The position numbers and the translations under genes were made by a program. From JABDIY01 sp963803845 (GTDB lineage: Bacteria; Actinomycetota; Acidimicrobiia; Acidimicrobiales; SZUA-35): DNA of 64,000 bases. The notes under the pieces were generated by a model that saw only the letters and a program-made list of their open reading frames with translations, did no database searches and was not told the origin of the DNA. Of the stretch, positions 24,867 through 37,194 are shown piece by piece (the first letter of the stretch is position 1; each line of letters starts with the position of its first letter). The DNA lies in assembly GCA_963803845.1 (NCBI GenBank), contig CAWDNZ010000004.1:1984001-2048000 (forward strand), read 5' to 3'.

Positions 24867-25052
24867 ATGCTGGATTTCAGCTCGCAGTTCTCCGGCTTCT
24901 CGGGACTGAGCGGCGGCACCGCGAGAAGGGGGCGACGCTGGTGGAGTACGCACTCCTCCTCGCCCTGATCGTGGTTGTCTGCATCTCGGCTGTGACACTC
25001 GTCGGGAGTCGGCTTCCACGCCGCTGTCATCAGTCGTGGGCCGTTGCGCTGA
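24867..25052 (+). pseudogene. Flp-type pilin 2, frame-broken
   Basis: A second pilin of about 61 residues. A perfect AAGGAGGT ribosome binding site (24855-24862) precedes ATG 24867 (MLDFSSQFSGFSGLSG), but the mature pilin core EKGATLVEYALLLALIVVVC lies in another frame. A shift is therefore needed near 24925, and probably another near 25008 to reach the TGA at 25050-25052. The core is nearly identical in pattern to pilin 1. The C-terminal end is uncertain because the last 15 codons do not clearly match the STKFSSV tail in any single frame. Either a recent duplicate with indels in the assembly or a decaying copy would explain it. Confidence 0.65.
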
Positions 25053-25062
25053 TTAGTAACAC

Positions 25063-25103
25063 CGAAGAACCCCGCACCACGGTGCGGGGTTCTTCGCGTT
25101 TTT
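25063..25103 (+). terminator. Strong rho-independent terminator
   Basis: CGAAGAACCCCGCAC pairs perfectly with GTGCGGGGTTCTTCG (15 bp, 4-nt loop) and is followed by CGTTTTT. It closes the flp transcription unit. Confidence 0.92.
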
Positions 25104-25169
25104 GGGCGGCCACGACTGACGCGCCACTGGTCGCCTTCAGCACCCGTCATTGCTGCCGACTGGAACACC

Positions 25170-26870
25170 GTGAGTCTTCCCTCTCAATCCAGCGCCACCG
25201 TTGGGTCGATCCCCGCTCTCCCGGTGCTGGCACGAAGACTGCATCTTTCTCGCTGGAGTGCAGCAGCGCTGCTCGTGGCGCTTCTGCTCGTGCTGAGTTT
25301 GGCACTGGACCGCGACGGCTCACTGGGGACCGACACCGGCGGCAAGGTCGCAACGATCGACGCCATGGTGGAGCGGGGAGATTGGACTCCATCGATCGGC
25401 TACTGGGCCGATGACGTCGACCCTGATGGGGTGGCCCACCCGTTCTTCAGTACTCGCCATACCGAGGCTGGTTGGGTGAACGTGACAACGCTGCCCATGA
25501 TCTTGGTGACTCGCTTGTTGGTCGGCGGTCTCGGCCAACAAGCTCTCCTGGTCGTGCCGATTCTCGGCGCAGTGCTCACATGTTTGGCCGCCGGTGAATT
25601 GGCGCGTTCTTCGGGGCTCCGTCATGGCGGCCCGGGTTTCTGGCGGCCGCTTCTTCGTCCCCGGTGTTGGTCTATGGCCTCGATTTCTGGGAGCACTCCA
25701 TCGGCTTGGCCCTGATGCTGTGGGCCACCGTCTTCTTTCTGAAAGCTCGAGAGGCCCCACCGGCCCCTGCATTTGCGCTGGCGCTGGTCAGCGGGTCGCT
25801 CTTTGGAGCTGCCGCAACTATGCGCCAGGAAGCATTGATCTATGGAGCGGTGACCGGTTTGGTTTGCGTGTTCGGTCCCTCGGCCGGGCCGGTTGTACAG
25901 CGCTTACTGAGCGGAGGGGCAATGGCCGTAGGTGCGCTCGTCCCGATGGCCGCCAATGCAATGCTCGAGCAGGCGGTGATCGGATCGAGCGTCCGGACCG
26001 ACCGAGCGGTCGGGGTCGTTAGCGGTGTCAGGAACGGGTCTTGGTCAGCGGATCCAAGAGGGCATCGTCATCACCGCGAGCCCGATCAATCTTGTACATC
26101 CGCTTTCGCTCGCGATGGCTGGTCTTGTGGCGGTTGGGGTCGTGTGGACCGGCCTCGCTCTTCTGCGCAGCGGTGACGTGTCACGCCCGTTCGTTCTGTG
26201 TGGCTTGGTCATACTGCTGGTCTTTCTCCGGCTGGTCGTGTTCGGGCCAACATTCATTCCAGGGATGTTGGCCGCTGTGCCGGCGGCTGGCCTCGGCATA
26301 GGTGCAGCCTTGCACTATCGGCAGCACACGCTGCTCGTCCTCGCTGCGCTCCCGATTCCAATGGTGTGGGCCACCCAATATGCCGGCGCCGCGGAAGCCC
26401 AGTGGGCGGGCCGGTACCTACTGACGTCGGGGTTGCTACTCGTCACCATCGGCGTGGGGCTCGTGATTTCACAGCGGCCCCGAATCGTCGCCGGATTTCT
26501 GGCAGCAAACGTTGCGCTCTCATTTATCGGAGTCGCTTACGTCATCCGGAGAACAAACGAGTTCGGCGAAGCCAACCGGTCGTTGGCCGAGCTCACGACC
26601 GACGTCGTGGTCTTCTCGGACGATTTCCTGGCCAGAGAGGCCGCACCCTTGGGGTGGGATGCCCACTGGTTGAGCGCTGGTGACGCCGCAGACCGTCTAG
26701 TTGTCTCGAGGATCCTCGTTGCCAATGAGGTGGACGAGTTCACCTTTCTCCTCCACGAGGGCGAAGCCACAGCGGAGTTTCTCGGGTACACAGCGGTCGG
26801 CTCTGCCACGGAGATCTCCTACGGCGCTTTCGTGATAGAGGATCAGCGGTATGTCCGTGCTTCTCGCTGA
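25170..26870 (+). pseudogene. GT-C-like polytopic membrane protein, two compensating frame breaks
   Basis: A membrane protein of about 566 residues once two single-base shifts (near 25640 and 26025) are allowed; the total remains divisible by three. The N-terminus has a hydrophobic helix, then GTDTGGKVATIDAMVERGDW, an extracytoplasmic loop of the kind GT-C glycosyltransferases use for catalysis. FWEHSIGLALMLWATVFFL follows, with further helices and a soluble C-terminal part. The start is GTG. The 3' end overlaps the ATG of the next gene by 20 nt, and the two products share layout and the W-x-H motif, so they look like a tandem paralogous pair. The sugar donor and acceptor are unknown. Confidence 0.65.
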
Positions 26871-28509
26871 TCGTCCCGCCGCCGTTGCGGTGCCAGCGCC
26901 GTCACGATCTATTCGGAACCTGTCCGGAGATGTCCTCGTGATGTCGGTTCTTCTGCTCGTTGCAGCGTTCACGACCACGGGGTGGTTCTCCGCCGATGAG
27001 GTTGTCATGAGCCAGCAGAGCACGGCCTTGGCCTCGGGAGGGCCCTGGGTTGTGCCTGGCAACTCGGCGGCTGATGCAATAGATCCAGACCGCCGGTTCG
27101 CACTATTGGCCCGCGCCGAACGTGCTGGGACAGAGATTGTCCCGTATGGAAAACATCCGGCGCTTCCTGCGACCCTCAGCATCTTCCAGCGGATAGCAGG
27201 AGGGCCTGGACGCTACCTCCCCGCCGCTCTCGCCGCATTGGTCGCCGCCCTAATCGTTTCGGCGCTGAGTGGGTGGTCTCGGCTGGGGTTCTGGATCGTT
27301 GGTCTCGGGAGCCCACTGCTGTTCCACGTGACAGTGCTCTGGGGCCATGCCCACGCGCTTGCCTTCTCGGCATTGGCCTTGTATGGCGTTCATCGCGTCT
27401 GCCGAGGCGGAGCCCCTGACGCGATCGGGGCCATCACCCTGGTCGCGGGTCTCGTTGGAGCCTCGCTTCTGAGGAGCGAAGGTCTGCTTCTTGCGGCGGC
27501 TCTCGGGCTTGCCTTCGTCCTTGTCGCGGCGGGCACGAGGGCCAATCGGTACATGGTCGCTCTAGCTCCGCTCCCTCTTGTTGTAGCAATGACCGTTTAC
27601 CTTGGCGAGCCTGTTCTCAGGGAACGGTTGATCGGTGGTAGTGCGTCGCCGTTGGGCCCATCCTCTGGCGAGGGATTTACGTTGGCATCTCGCCTCAGCG
27701 TTGCTCAGATCATGTTGATCCAGCCGTCGCTGAGCGGAAGCACGCTGGGCAGTCTACGACTCGTCGGGCTCGTGGTTCTCATCGTCGCCTCCTTCGCAGC
27801 CTGGCGCCATGCGATCTCAACCGACCGCCTCCGGGCGCTTGCCGTAGTGGGCGGCGCCGGTTACGTGCTCGCCTTCGCCGAAGGCCCATCGCCGGCGCTT
27901 CTCGTAGCGATGCCACTCTTGGTAATTGCGCTTCCGTGGGTAACGTTCACCTCTGCATTCAATCAACTGGTCGGGATCGTCATCCTCAGCTTCAGCCTCG
28001 CGGTGATTCTCACCAGCTATGACAATGCTGGCGGCGGGGACTGGGGCGCCCGGTATCTGTTCATTGTCGTACCGTTTCTTGCAGTGTTGGCCGTTCCGGC
28101 GATCCGGCGAGCGTGGGACGATCCGGGAGGCCGTTCCGTGGTTCTGGCCGGTCTGGTGGCAGCCGCTGCTTTGCAGGGCGGCGTCATCCTCGATCTATTT
28201 GGCCGCGATGAGACGGTAACTACGGTGGATGACGTTGCCGAGGCGATCCGGCGCCAGGGGAGTAGCCACTCCGACTCGGTCGTAGCAGTTACCGATGAAC
28301 GGTTGGCACGATTCCTGTATGACCGCGGTCTTCGGGGCGCATCGTTCTATGTGCCCGCTGACCAGGAAAACGAATTCGCAGAACTTCTGGATACAGCCGG
28401 AGTTAGGGTCGTGGTCTGGGTGGATCTGGGCCAGGTTGGTACCGAACGAGACGTTGAACCCGTCGAAACACATGGCTCGGTATCTATACGAACGGTAGTT
28501 CGCCGCTAG
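26851..28509 (+). CDS. GT-C-like polytopic membrane protein
   Basis: An intact 552-residue protein with about ten hydrophobic segments, paralogous in layout to the preceding gene. Its first loop carries ADEVVMSQQSTALASGGPW and KHPALP, and a later helix TVLWGHAHALAFSALALYG parallels FWEHSIGLAL in the neighbour. A soluble C-terminal region of about 110 residues closes the protein. I infer a polyprenol-phosphate-sugar-dependent glycosyltransferase or related GT-C protein, with no substrate evidence. Its TAG stop is also the first half of the uvrA -10 box. Placement next to the flp genes and ahead of the glycan island is consistent with surface glycosylation. Confidence 0.65.
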   Translation: MSVLLADRPAAVAVPAPSRSIRNLSGDVLVMSVLLLVAAFTTTGWFSADEVVMSQQSTALASGGPWVVPGNSAADAIDPDRRFALLARAERAGTEIVPYGKHPALPATLSIFQRIAGGPGRYLPAALAALVAALIVSALSGWSRLGFWIVGLGSPLLFHVTVLWGHAHALAFSALALYGVHRVCRGGAPDAIGAITLVAGLVGASLLRSEGLLLAAALGLAFVLVAAGTRANRYMVALAPLPLVVAMTVYLGEPVLRERLIGGSASPLGPSSGEGFTLASRLSVAQIMLIQPSLSGSTLGSLRLVGLVVLIVASFAAWRHAISTDRLRALAVVGGAGYVLAFAEGPSPALLVAMPLLVIALPWVTFTSAFNQLVGIVILSFSLAVILTSYDNAGGGDWGARYLFIVVPFLAVLAVPAIRRAWDDPGGRSVVLAGLVAAAALQGGVILDLFGRDETVTTVDDVAEAIRRQGSSHSDSVVAVTDERLARFLYDRGLRGASFYVPADQENEFAELLDTAGVRVVVWVDLGQVGTERDVEPVETHGSVSIRTVVRR

Positions 28510-28512
28510 CCT
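28507..28512 (+). promoter_or_regulatory. Candidate -10 box, leaderless uvrA
   Basis: TAGCCT followed by six bases and the GTG start of uvrA. The TAG is also the stop codon of the preceding gene. No ribosome binding site is present. Confidence 0.5.
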
Positions 28513-28518
28513 GACCCG

Positions 28519-31376
<2,858 letters not shown>

Positions 31377-31437
31377 CCATCTGAAGGGCAAGTCGCAAAA
31401 TCGGTGCTGCTCCTTGGGTTGATGCCGAAGGTGCCGA

Positions 31438-32541
31438 TTGGAAGGGATGCGTCTCTTTATGGTCGGCGCCCTCATCGGGGCCATGCTGTTCGGTCTGATG
31501 CTCGTCGAGTCTGGCGGTGATGTGTTCATCATTGCTGCGATCGGGCAGGAGGATCCGGAGTTGCTCACGTTGATCGAGGACGATCTCGGACGAGAGATTG
31601 TCACCCGACCGGGTCCCGGCCACGACGGCCGAATGTTCGTGATTCAGGCCCTTGACCCCTTCTACCAGGATGAGCTGACTGCATCTACCGATCGACCTTT
31701 GTATCGCGGGCAGCGGATGCTGTACCCACTCGTCGCGGGTCTTGGCGGCGCGCTTCCGTTGCGATTTGTGCCATGGGGAATGGCGCTAACCCATGTACTT
31801 TGCTTTGGGTTTGGCACACTTGCGTTGGGACGATATGCCGAGCATCACGGGGTCAACGGATGGTGGGGCGTCTCGTTTGCCCTCAATCCTGGACTCTGGG
31901 CTGGCATCGAAATCGGGGGAGCAAGCACGCTCGCCCTTGCGCTTGGCGTGGCGGGAATTCTGTTCTTGGCAAAGGAGCGGACAGCTTGGGCTGCACTGGC
32001 ATTCGCCGGGTCTGTTCTCACTCGCGAGGTGATGCTCATAATGGTCGTTGGAGCGGTTCTCCAGTCCTTCCGGTCCAGCCGGCGGCTCAGCATTCCGGTG
32101 ATCGCTGTGCCAATTGGTGCGTCGGCCGCATGGGCGATCTTTCTACGGACCCAAATCACGGTAGAGGCAGTCGACGTCGGCGTCAGCACCAACTTCGGCC
32201 TCCCGTTCGCTGGCATTCTCGACGCGGCGGCGGTTTGGTCTAGGTCGCCGAGTGCCGTTGCATTCGCAATTGCGACCATCGTGGTGCTCGTGGTGGTCGT
32301 GGTCCAGGCTATTCGAGACCCTGATCTGCTGGTCGGTGCCGTCGCGCCGTTCGGGCTGCTCCTATTCGTTCTGACGCCAGCAGTTCTCAACGCAACGTTC
32401 GACTACAGCAGAGCTATTGCGCCGGCCTACCTCGGGCTTGGCCTGCTCGTGGCCAAACGTCTTGCGTCGGCACGTGAGGGGCATTTGAACGCACAGTTGG
32501 TCCCTGCTGCGGAAAACTCCTCTGACCGGGTAGGCGTCTAG
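31438..32541 (+). CDS. Polytopic membrane protein, possible GT-C transferase
   Basis: A 367-residue integral membrane protein with about nine hydrophobic segments. After the first helix a large outward loop contains HDGRMFVIQALDPFY and LYRGQRMLYPLVAGLGG, a combination seen in membrane mannosyltransferase-like proteins (GT-C type). FALNPGLWAGIEIGGASTLAL follows in a later helix. The start is TTG 31438 or ATG 31447; the latter is preceded by GGAAGGG but with almost no spacing. It is the first gene of the glycan island after uvrA and converges with a GT2 gene. The function is inferred from layout only. Confidence 0.6.
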   Translation: MEGMRLFMVGALIGAMLFGLMLVESGGDVFIIAAIGQEDPELLTLIEDDLGREIVTRPGPGHDGRMFVIQALDPFYQDELTASTDRPLYRGQRMLYPLVAGLGGALPLRFVPWGMALTHVLCFGFGTLALGRYAEHHGVNGWWGVSFALNPGLWAGIEIGGASTLALALGVAGILFLAKERTAWAALAFAGSVLTREVMLIMVVGAVLQSFRSSRRLSIPVIAVPIGASAAWAIFLRTQITVEAVDVGVSTNFGLPFAGILDAAAVWSRSPSAVAFAIATIVVLVVVVVQAIRDPDLLVGAVAPFGLLLFVLTPAVLNATFDYSRAIAPAYLGLGLLVAKRLASAREGHLNAQLVPAAENSSDRVGV

Positions 32542-32564
32542 GCGTCAGCCCGGGCGGGTCGGTG

Positions 32565-33233
32565 TTAGCGGTTGCGCCAGCAGGTCCACAGCATGCCAAC
32601 GGCCTCAAGTCCGTCTCTGAAGCCGATCTTCTTGCCTGCAGCCTTGCTGCGGCCGTTGTAGCTGATCGGCACTTCGACGATTCGCTCGCCCCGTTGCAGA
32701 AGCATCGCAGTGATCTGCGGTTCGAAGTCGAAGCGATCCGCAGTCAGCGGAAGTTCTTCAAGGAGCTTCCGATCCAGAAGCTTGTAACACGTCTCCATGT
32801 CCGTTATGCCCGAGCCGAAAAGCACCTTGGTGAGCAACGTGAGCGTACGGTTGGCGATGTAGCTGTGAAGCTTCATCCCGGAACGGTTTCCGAGAAAGCG
32901 AGATCCGAAAACAACACGGGTGTCTCCTCGGAGAATCGGTTCCATCAGGGCAGGCCAGTCCGCCGGGTCGTATTCAAGGTCGGCATCGTGAATCAGCACG
33001 TAGTCGCCGGTTGCTCTGGCGAAACCCTTCCTTAGTGCGGCTCCCTTTCCCGCATTTGATTGCGACTCGATCACGATCACTCGGGGGTCGTCACACATCT
33101 TCAGGATCGCAACCGAATTGTCCGTGGAGCCGTCGTCAACGCAAATAATCTCTAGGGGAACCGGGAGTTCTATCAATGCCATTTCCCGAAGGGCTTCTTC
33201 GAGCGTCGCCGCTTCGTTGTACACCGGCACCAC
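32565..33233 (-). CDS. Family 2 glycosyltransferase, dolichol-phosphate mannose synthase-like
   Basis: A 222-residue soluble GT2 enzyme. The nucleotide-binding strand (VPVYNEAATLEEAL), DDGSTDNS, the NAGKGAALRKGFARATGD block and the DAD metal-binding motif (HDADLEYDP) match polyprenyl-phosphate mannose or glucose synthases that load sugars onto a lipid carrier. Such a donor would feed the nearby GT-C proteins. The start is uncertain. The GTG at 33233 cuts the first beta strand short. The frame stays open upstream to a TGA without any ATG, GTG or TTG, so a missed base or an unusual start codon is possible. There is no C-terminal membrane domain. Confidence 0.85.
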   Translation of the reverse strand: MVPVYNEAATLEEALREMALIELPVPLEIICVDDGSTDNSVAILKMCDDPRVIVIESQSNAGKGAALRKGFARATGDYVLIHDADLEYDPADWPALMEPILRGDTRVVFGSRFLGNRSGMKLHSYIANRTLTLLTKVLFGSGITDMETCYKLLDRKLLEELPLTADRFDFEPQITAMLLQRGERIVEVPISYNGRSKAAGKKIGFRDGLEAVGMLWTCWRNR

Positions 33234-33476
33234 AACCGACAGAAGAACCGTACGAGGTTTCAGCCCTTGGCCAGGGTTTTCCGAGTCGTCTACGGGCCGT
33301 TGGGGTTGTGGGGTGTCCAGCGGCAGGCGGCATACCTCTCTATCGGAGGGTTTCCGTCGTTCTCAAGGGCCTCGTGCTGGGCCGATCCACCCAAACACCA
33401 GCGTGCTGAAGCGCCATTTAGCGCTTGATTTGGCGGTCCGTTCTGCCGATAGCCAAACAAAGGGTTCGGAAGGAGC
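33234..33476. other. Intergenic region in glycan island
   Basis: 243 nt between a minus-strand GT2 gene and a plus-strand oxidoreductase fragment. It must contain divergent promoters, but no convincing -10/-35 pair, hairpin or gene was seen. AGGAGC lies just before the ATG at 33477. Confidence 0.3.
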
Positions 33477-33793
33477 TTGATGAAGACGGACGTCGCGCCA
33501 ATCGGTTGTGGGTACTGGGGAAAGAGCATCGCTCGATCCCTTGCGTCGATCGGTCGCTTGGCGGTCATCGTCGACGACGACACTGTTTGTGCCAAGGAGT
33601 TCGCAGCCGAGTACGACTGCGACGCATTGACGTTCGAAGAAGTCGTGGTGGATCCGGGCGTGCCGGCGGTAGCGACAGCTACCCCGGCCGAGACACACTT
33701 CGCTCTCGCGCACAGAGCGTTGAAGGCTGGAACGAACGTATTCTGGGAATCGAGCCCCTCGTGCACCATCTCCGTCCGGGTTTGATTCTGTGA
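33477..33793 (+). pseudogene. Gfo/Idh/MocA-type oxidoreductase, N-terminal fragment
   Basis: Only the NAD-binding half of a sugar-nucleotide oxidoreductase remains: VAPIGCGYWGKSIARSL (Rossmann glycine motif), then DDDTVCAKEFAAEY, DPGVPAVATATPAETHFALA and the strand that precedes the catalytic EKP motif. There the frame breaks (TNVFWESSP instead of a VFVEKPL-type sequence), and the roughly 200-residue C-terminal domain is absent. The frame containing PLVHHLRPGLIL ends with a TGA at 33791-33793 that overlaps the GTG of the next gene. The true 3' end of the gene may therefore survive while the middle is deleted. This could be a real internal deletion or an assembly collapse. Confidence 0.7.
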
Positions 33794-35075
33794 TTTTCCG
33801 CCGTGTGCCGCTTGCGCTTGGCACTGTGATCATCACTGCGTTCTTCGCCGTGGCGCATGCGTGGCGCTTGGCACCGAACCCCTACCCTGTTTTGGGGACA
33901 CAGCGCATCGCATGGACGGCCCTTTTCTCGGACTGGTGCTGCTCGGTTCCTACGCCAGTGGTCTGCCCGAGCTTCCCGCCAGCCGCCAAACTGCAGTTGC
34001 CGCCGCAATCGGATCGGTCGCCGTAGGTCTCATGGGTGTGTCCCTGGCGCAACTCATCGTCGGGTCGCCATTGTTACCGCTGGTGGTCCTCGGCGGGGTC
34101 TCGGTAGCCTTCCTGCCCTGGGCGCTTCTTTGTTGGCACGCGGAGTCCGACCGCGCCCGACGAAGCTCAACTGATGCGCTGTTCATCGGCAACGAACAGG
34201 AATACGCCGAGCTGCAAGCCGATCTTGCCGGTGTGCTGGTCCCGATCGAACTGATCGGTCGAATCGACGTTGACGACGCCTTCGCCCAGAATTTGCGGGC
34301 CGAGATCGTTGGCATGCTGATTCTGGACATGGCGAGCCTGGCCGACCCAGCGGTAGTAGCCGAGGTCTCCGAGCTGCACCGCAAGGGTGTAAGGGTTCGC
34401 ACTGTCTCCCTGTTTGCCGAAGAGTTCCTCGGCAAGATCCCTCTCGCCGACCTTGAGCGCATGTCTCTGCTGTTCGACATCGGTGAGCTGCACCGGGCCA
34501 CCTATGTCCGGTGGAAGCGTGTGATCGATATCGGATTCGGAGCTGTGGGTATTCTGGCGCTGGCGCCGATCGCGCTGGTCGTGACAATTGGCAACATGGC
34601 TGGCAATCGGGGTCCGTTGTTGTATCGCCAGGATCGAGTTGGCAAGGACGGGCGAGAGTTCCAGATCCTGAAGTTCCGTTCAATGCGCCCCGACAGTTCG
34701 GTCGGCACCGATTGGACCACCGAGAACGACCCGCGGATCACGCCGTTCGGCTCGCTACTACGCCGCTCGCACCTTGATGAGCTTCCTCAAGCGTGGAACG
34801 TGCTGAGAGGCGATTTGTCGATCGTGGGGCCGCGCCCGGAGCAGCCCCACTACGTAGAGACGCTGAGCGAGAAGATCCCTTTCTACGACGTCCGGCATCT
34901 TGTGCGTCCCGGTCTCACCGGCTGGGCTCAGGTGAACTACCCCTACGGAGCCGACGAGATCGATGCGCGAGAAGCTGCAGTACGACCTGTACTACCTCCG
35001 TCGTCAGACCCCTTTCTCGACATTCAGATTCTGATTCGCACGCTCCGCGCGATCGTGGGGAGAACGGGTCGATGA
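33790..35075 (+). pseudogene. Undecaprenyl-phosphate sugar-1-phosphate transferase, frame-broken
   Basis: An initiating enzyme of glycan assembly that moves a sugar phosphate onto undecaprenyl phosphate. Read across frames it has N-terminal membrane segments, a nucleotide-binding-like middle domain (ALFIGNEQEYAELQADLAGV) and the C-terminal transferase domain (YVRWKRVIDIGFGAVG, ILKFRSM, LRRSHLDELPQAWNVLRGD, SIVGPRPE, RPGLTGWAQVNY). Breaks occur near 33925 and as a 50-nt excursion at about 34965-35013. There the other frame reads EKLQYDLYYLRRQTPF, the expected family motif. Both edges are single-base changes, so the gene is probably intact in the organism. GTG 33790 overlaps the upstream TGA. 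Confidence 0.85.
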
Positions 35076-35233
35076 CCGTACTGGTCTCGGTCATTGTTCC
35101 GGCTCGCAATGAAGAAGTCGGTATCGAGGGAGCGCTGCGTTCGATCGCCGCCAAGGCCAACTCGACGAACTGCATCGAAGTCGTGGTTGTCGATGGCGAT
35201 TTACATGACGCAACGACCGCCGTTTCAACCTGA
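35072..35233 (+). pseudogene. Family 2 glycosyltransferase, N-terminal fragment
   Basis: A 53-codon remnant that begins as a normal GT2 enzyme (VSVIVPARNEEVGIEGAL, then EVVVVDGD) and stops at a TGA right after the first DxD-like turn. About 170 nt of non-coding-looking sequence follow before the next gene, and I could not find the missing catalytic half in any frame. The ATG overlaps the sugar transferase stop (ATGA), so it once was the next gene of that operon. A real deletion fits better here than one indel. Confidence 0.6.
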
Positions 35234-35406
35234 CGTTCAGGTTGGACGGCGTGTTTCCACCGAATTCGTTTTGGTGCCAAACCTGGCGAGTTCGATCGTG
35301 GCCAGCAGTTCCTGCAAAGGTACTCACCTTCTCACAGAACGTCCCGATTGGAACGATCGCTCACAAGGTGAGCAGAGGAGTCGATTAAAGGACGGGAGGA
35401 AGTGCC

Positions 35407-36354
35407 ATGCCCAATCGTTCGAAATTGAGCCGCGTAAGTTGTGCGTGGACCCTCCCGTACGACTTCGTGCAGCACCTTCGCGACGAGTCCCACGAGGGCG
35501 CCCATGCCAGTCATACCGGCCTGCGGATGCTTTATCGCCTCTCGCGAGGTCGGTCACGCACCGCATTTCGAATGCTCTTTCGTCTACTTCGGCCTGCAAC
35601 TGCAACGGCTCATGCGGAAGTGATGGAACAACTTCGGCGAGACGGAATCGCCGTGGTTCGACAATTCCTCGATGAGCAGACCGTGGCGTCGCTGCGTGAG
35701 AATTTCGAGGTCGTACCTGGCGTAGTCGTCGGGGGACTTTCCAACGGAGCCGTACGAACGATCGATCAGCACACTGGCTTGAAGCTGCAGTTCCCTGCCG
35801 ACACAGTTCTCGAGGTTCCCGAGGTGCGCTCCCTTGTCTCCTCGCCCGTGCTCCGCAACCTCGCTGCTGAGTACTTTGGTGCGGTCCCTGTGTTCACTGG
35901 CGTAACAGCATGGTGGACATCCGCCGACGAGTCAGCGAAGCGGGAACAGCTGAGCGAGGCTGCGCAGCTCTATCACTTCGACTACGACTGGCCGGTGTTT
36001 CTGAAGTTTTTCGTGTACCTCACCGACGTATGGGAAACCAACGGACCGTTTACGTACGTGCGCGGTACCCATGAGTCGAAGGCGAGCTGGGCCGATGGTC
36101 GCTTCGACGACTCGGTGATCCACGCCAGCTACGGCGATGCGGAGTACGCAGTTACGGGCCGGGCGGGTGACCTCATCGTTGCGGACACCGCTGGTTTCCA
36201 CAAAGGTATGCCGGTCACCGGCAATCCACGGCTCCTACTTCAGATTGAATATGCGATCTCCCGACTCGGTGCTAGCTACCAATACCCCCTTCTGTCAGAA
36301 GAGCACAAACCGTCCGGAGTTCCGGACCCGACCTATGCGGTGTTTGCCAAATGA
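35407..36354 (+). CDS. Phytanoyl-CoA dioxygenase (PhyH) family protein
   Basis: A 315-residue Fe(II)/2-oxoglutarate-dependent oxygenase. The iron site is visible: HxD in LYHFDYDWPVF and the distal His in DTAGFHKGMPV, with Arg in NPRLLLQIEY as the likely 2-oxoglutarate anchor. The first 65 residues are basic and not conserved. GGGAGGAAG precedes the ATG. It sits in the glycan island with a methyltransferase that overlaps its stop codon, so the pair probably tailors a surface sugar or lipid; members of this family hydroxylate diverse substrates and none is predictable here. Confidence 0.82.
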   Translation: MPNRSKLSRVSCAWTLPYDFVQHLRDESHEGAHASHTGLRMLYRLSRGRSRTAFRMLFRLLRPATATAHAEVMEQLRRDGIAVVRQFLDEQTVASLRENFEVVPGVVVGGLSNGAVRTIDQHTGLKLQFPADTVLEVPEVRSLVSSPVLRNLAAEYFGAVPVFTGVTAWWTSADESAKREQLSEAAQLYHFDYDWPVFLKFFVYLTDVWETNGPFTYVRGTHESKASWADGRFDDSVIHASYGDAEYAVTGRAGDLIVADTAGFHKGMPVTGNPRLLLQIEYAISRLGASYQYPLLSEEHKPSGVPDPTYAVFAK

Positions 36355-37141
36355 AGCGATTGCGATCCATACTCGACCCCCGTCGTTGTACCGCCTGTCG
36401 GCTGTCCGGTATCTGGTGGTGTTGCTGCGGCTGCACGTCCTGGTTGAAACCCGTGGACTGCGGCGTTTCGAAGGTCACGAGAGCGATGCGGTCACCGTCT
36501 CGCACAATGTACGCTCCCTGGCGAGGTTCAACCCCCGCAACGAGAAGCTCCTATACGCATGTCTGCACATCGAAGACATCGAGGCGGCGAAGACCTTGAT
36601 CGTCGGTTGCAGGAACGAGGAGGAGTTGTTCCTCTTTCGCGGCTTTGGCTTTAGGGATGTCGCCGCGCTGGACCTCATCAGCTACAGCCCGAAGGTTGAA
36701 CTTGGCGACATGCACGACATCGATCGTGAGGACGACAGCGTCGACTTTCTCTACTGCGCCTACACGATCGTGTACTCGAAAACTCCCGCTGCGGCGGCCG
36801 AGGAGTTTCTTCGGGTCGTCCGCGACGGCGGCATCATTGCAGTGTCGGTCGAGTACACGCCATGGGATCAGCGCGAGGAAATCGAGAATGGGCTGCTCGG
36901 GTACGACATCATTCCCGATCGCAAGCTCGAGACTGCCGACGACATCCTGGCCCTGTTCGGAAGCGCCGTGGGTGATGTTCACGTCCGCTACGACGCCGTG
37001 CAGAAGCGCCACCACTCTCCAACGTCGATGGTCCCCGATCCGAGTCCGTTGATCGTGGTCTTCTCCGTCGACAAGATCGGCCTGAACACCGTTGACACAC
37101 CCCTGGGGATGGCTCAACACTCGGCGCCGGATGCCGACTGA
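36351..37141 (+). pseudogene. SAM-dependent methyltransferase-like protein, one frame break
   Basis: The gene starts at ATG 36351, overlapping the PhyH stop (ATGA), with MKRLRSILDP. After the C run at about 36378-36382 the coding frame changes to PSLYRLSAVRYLVVLLRLHV. One missing C would join them into about 263 residues. The remainder has a class I methyltransferase core: TLIVGCRNEEELFLF (degenerate motif I), DMHDIDREDDSVDFLYCAYT and VVRDGGIIAVSVEY. The glycine-rich loop is poorly conserved, so SAM binding is less certain than the fold. It is probably part of the same operon as PhyH and pseB. Confidence 0.68.
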
Positions 37142-37194
37142 AACTACGACCAGCGTTGTTCAAACCTCGCAGTGCCGAGGGGAAGTAGAGAATC

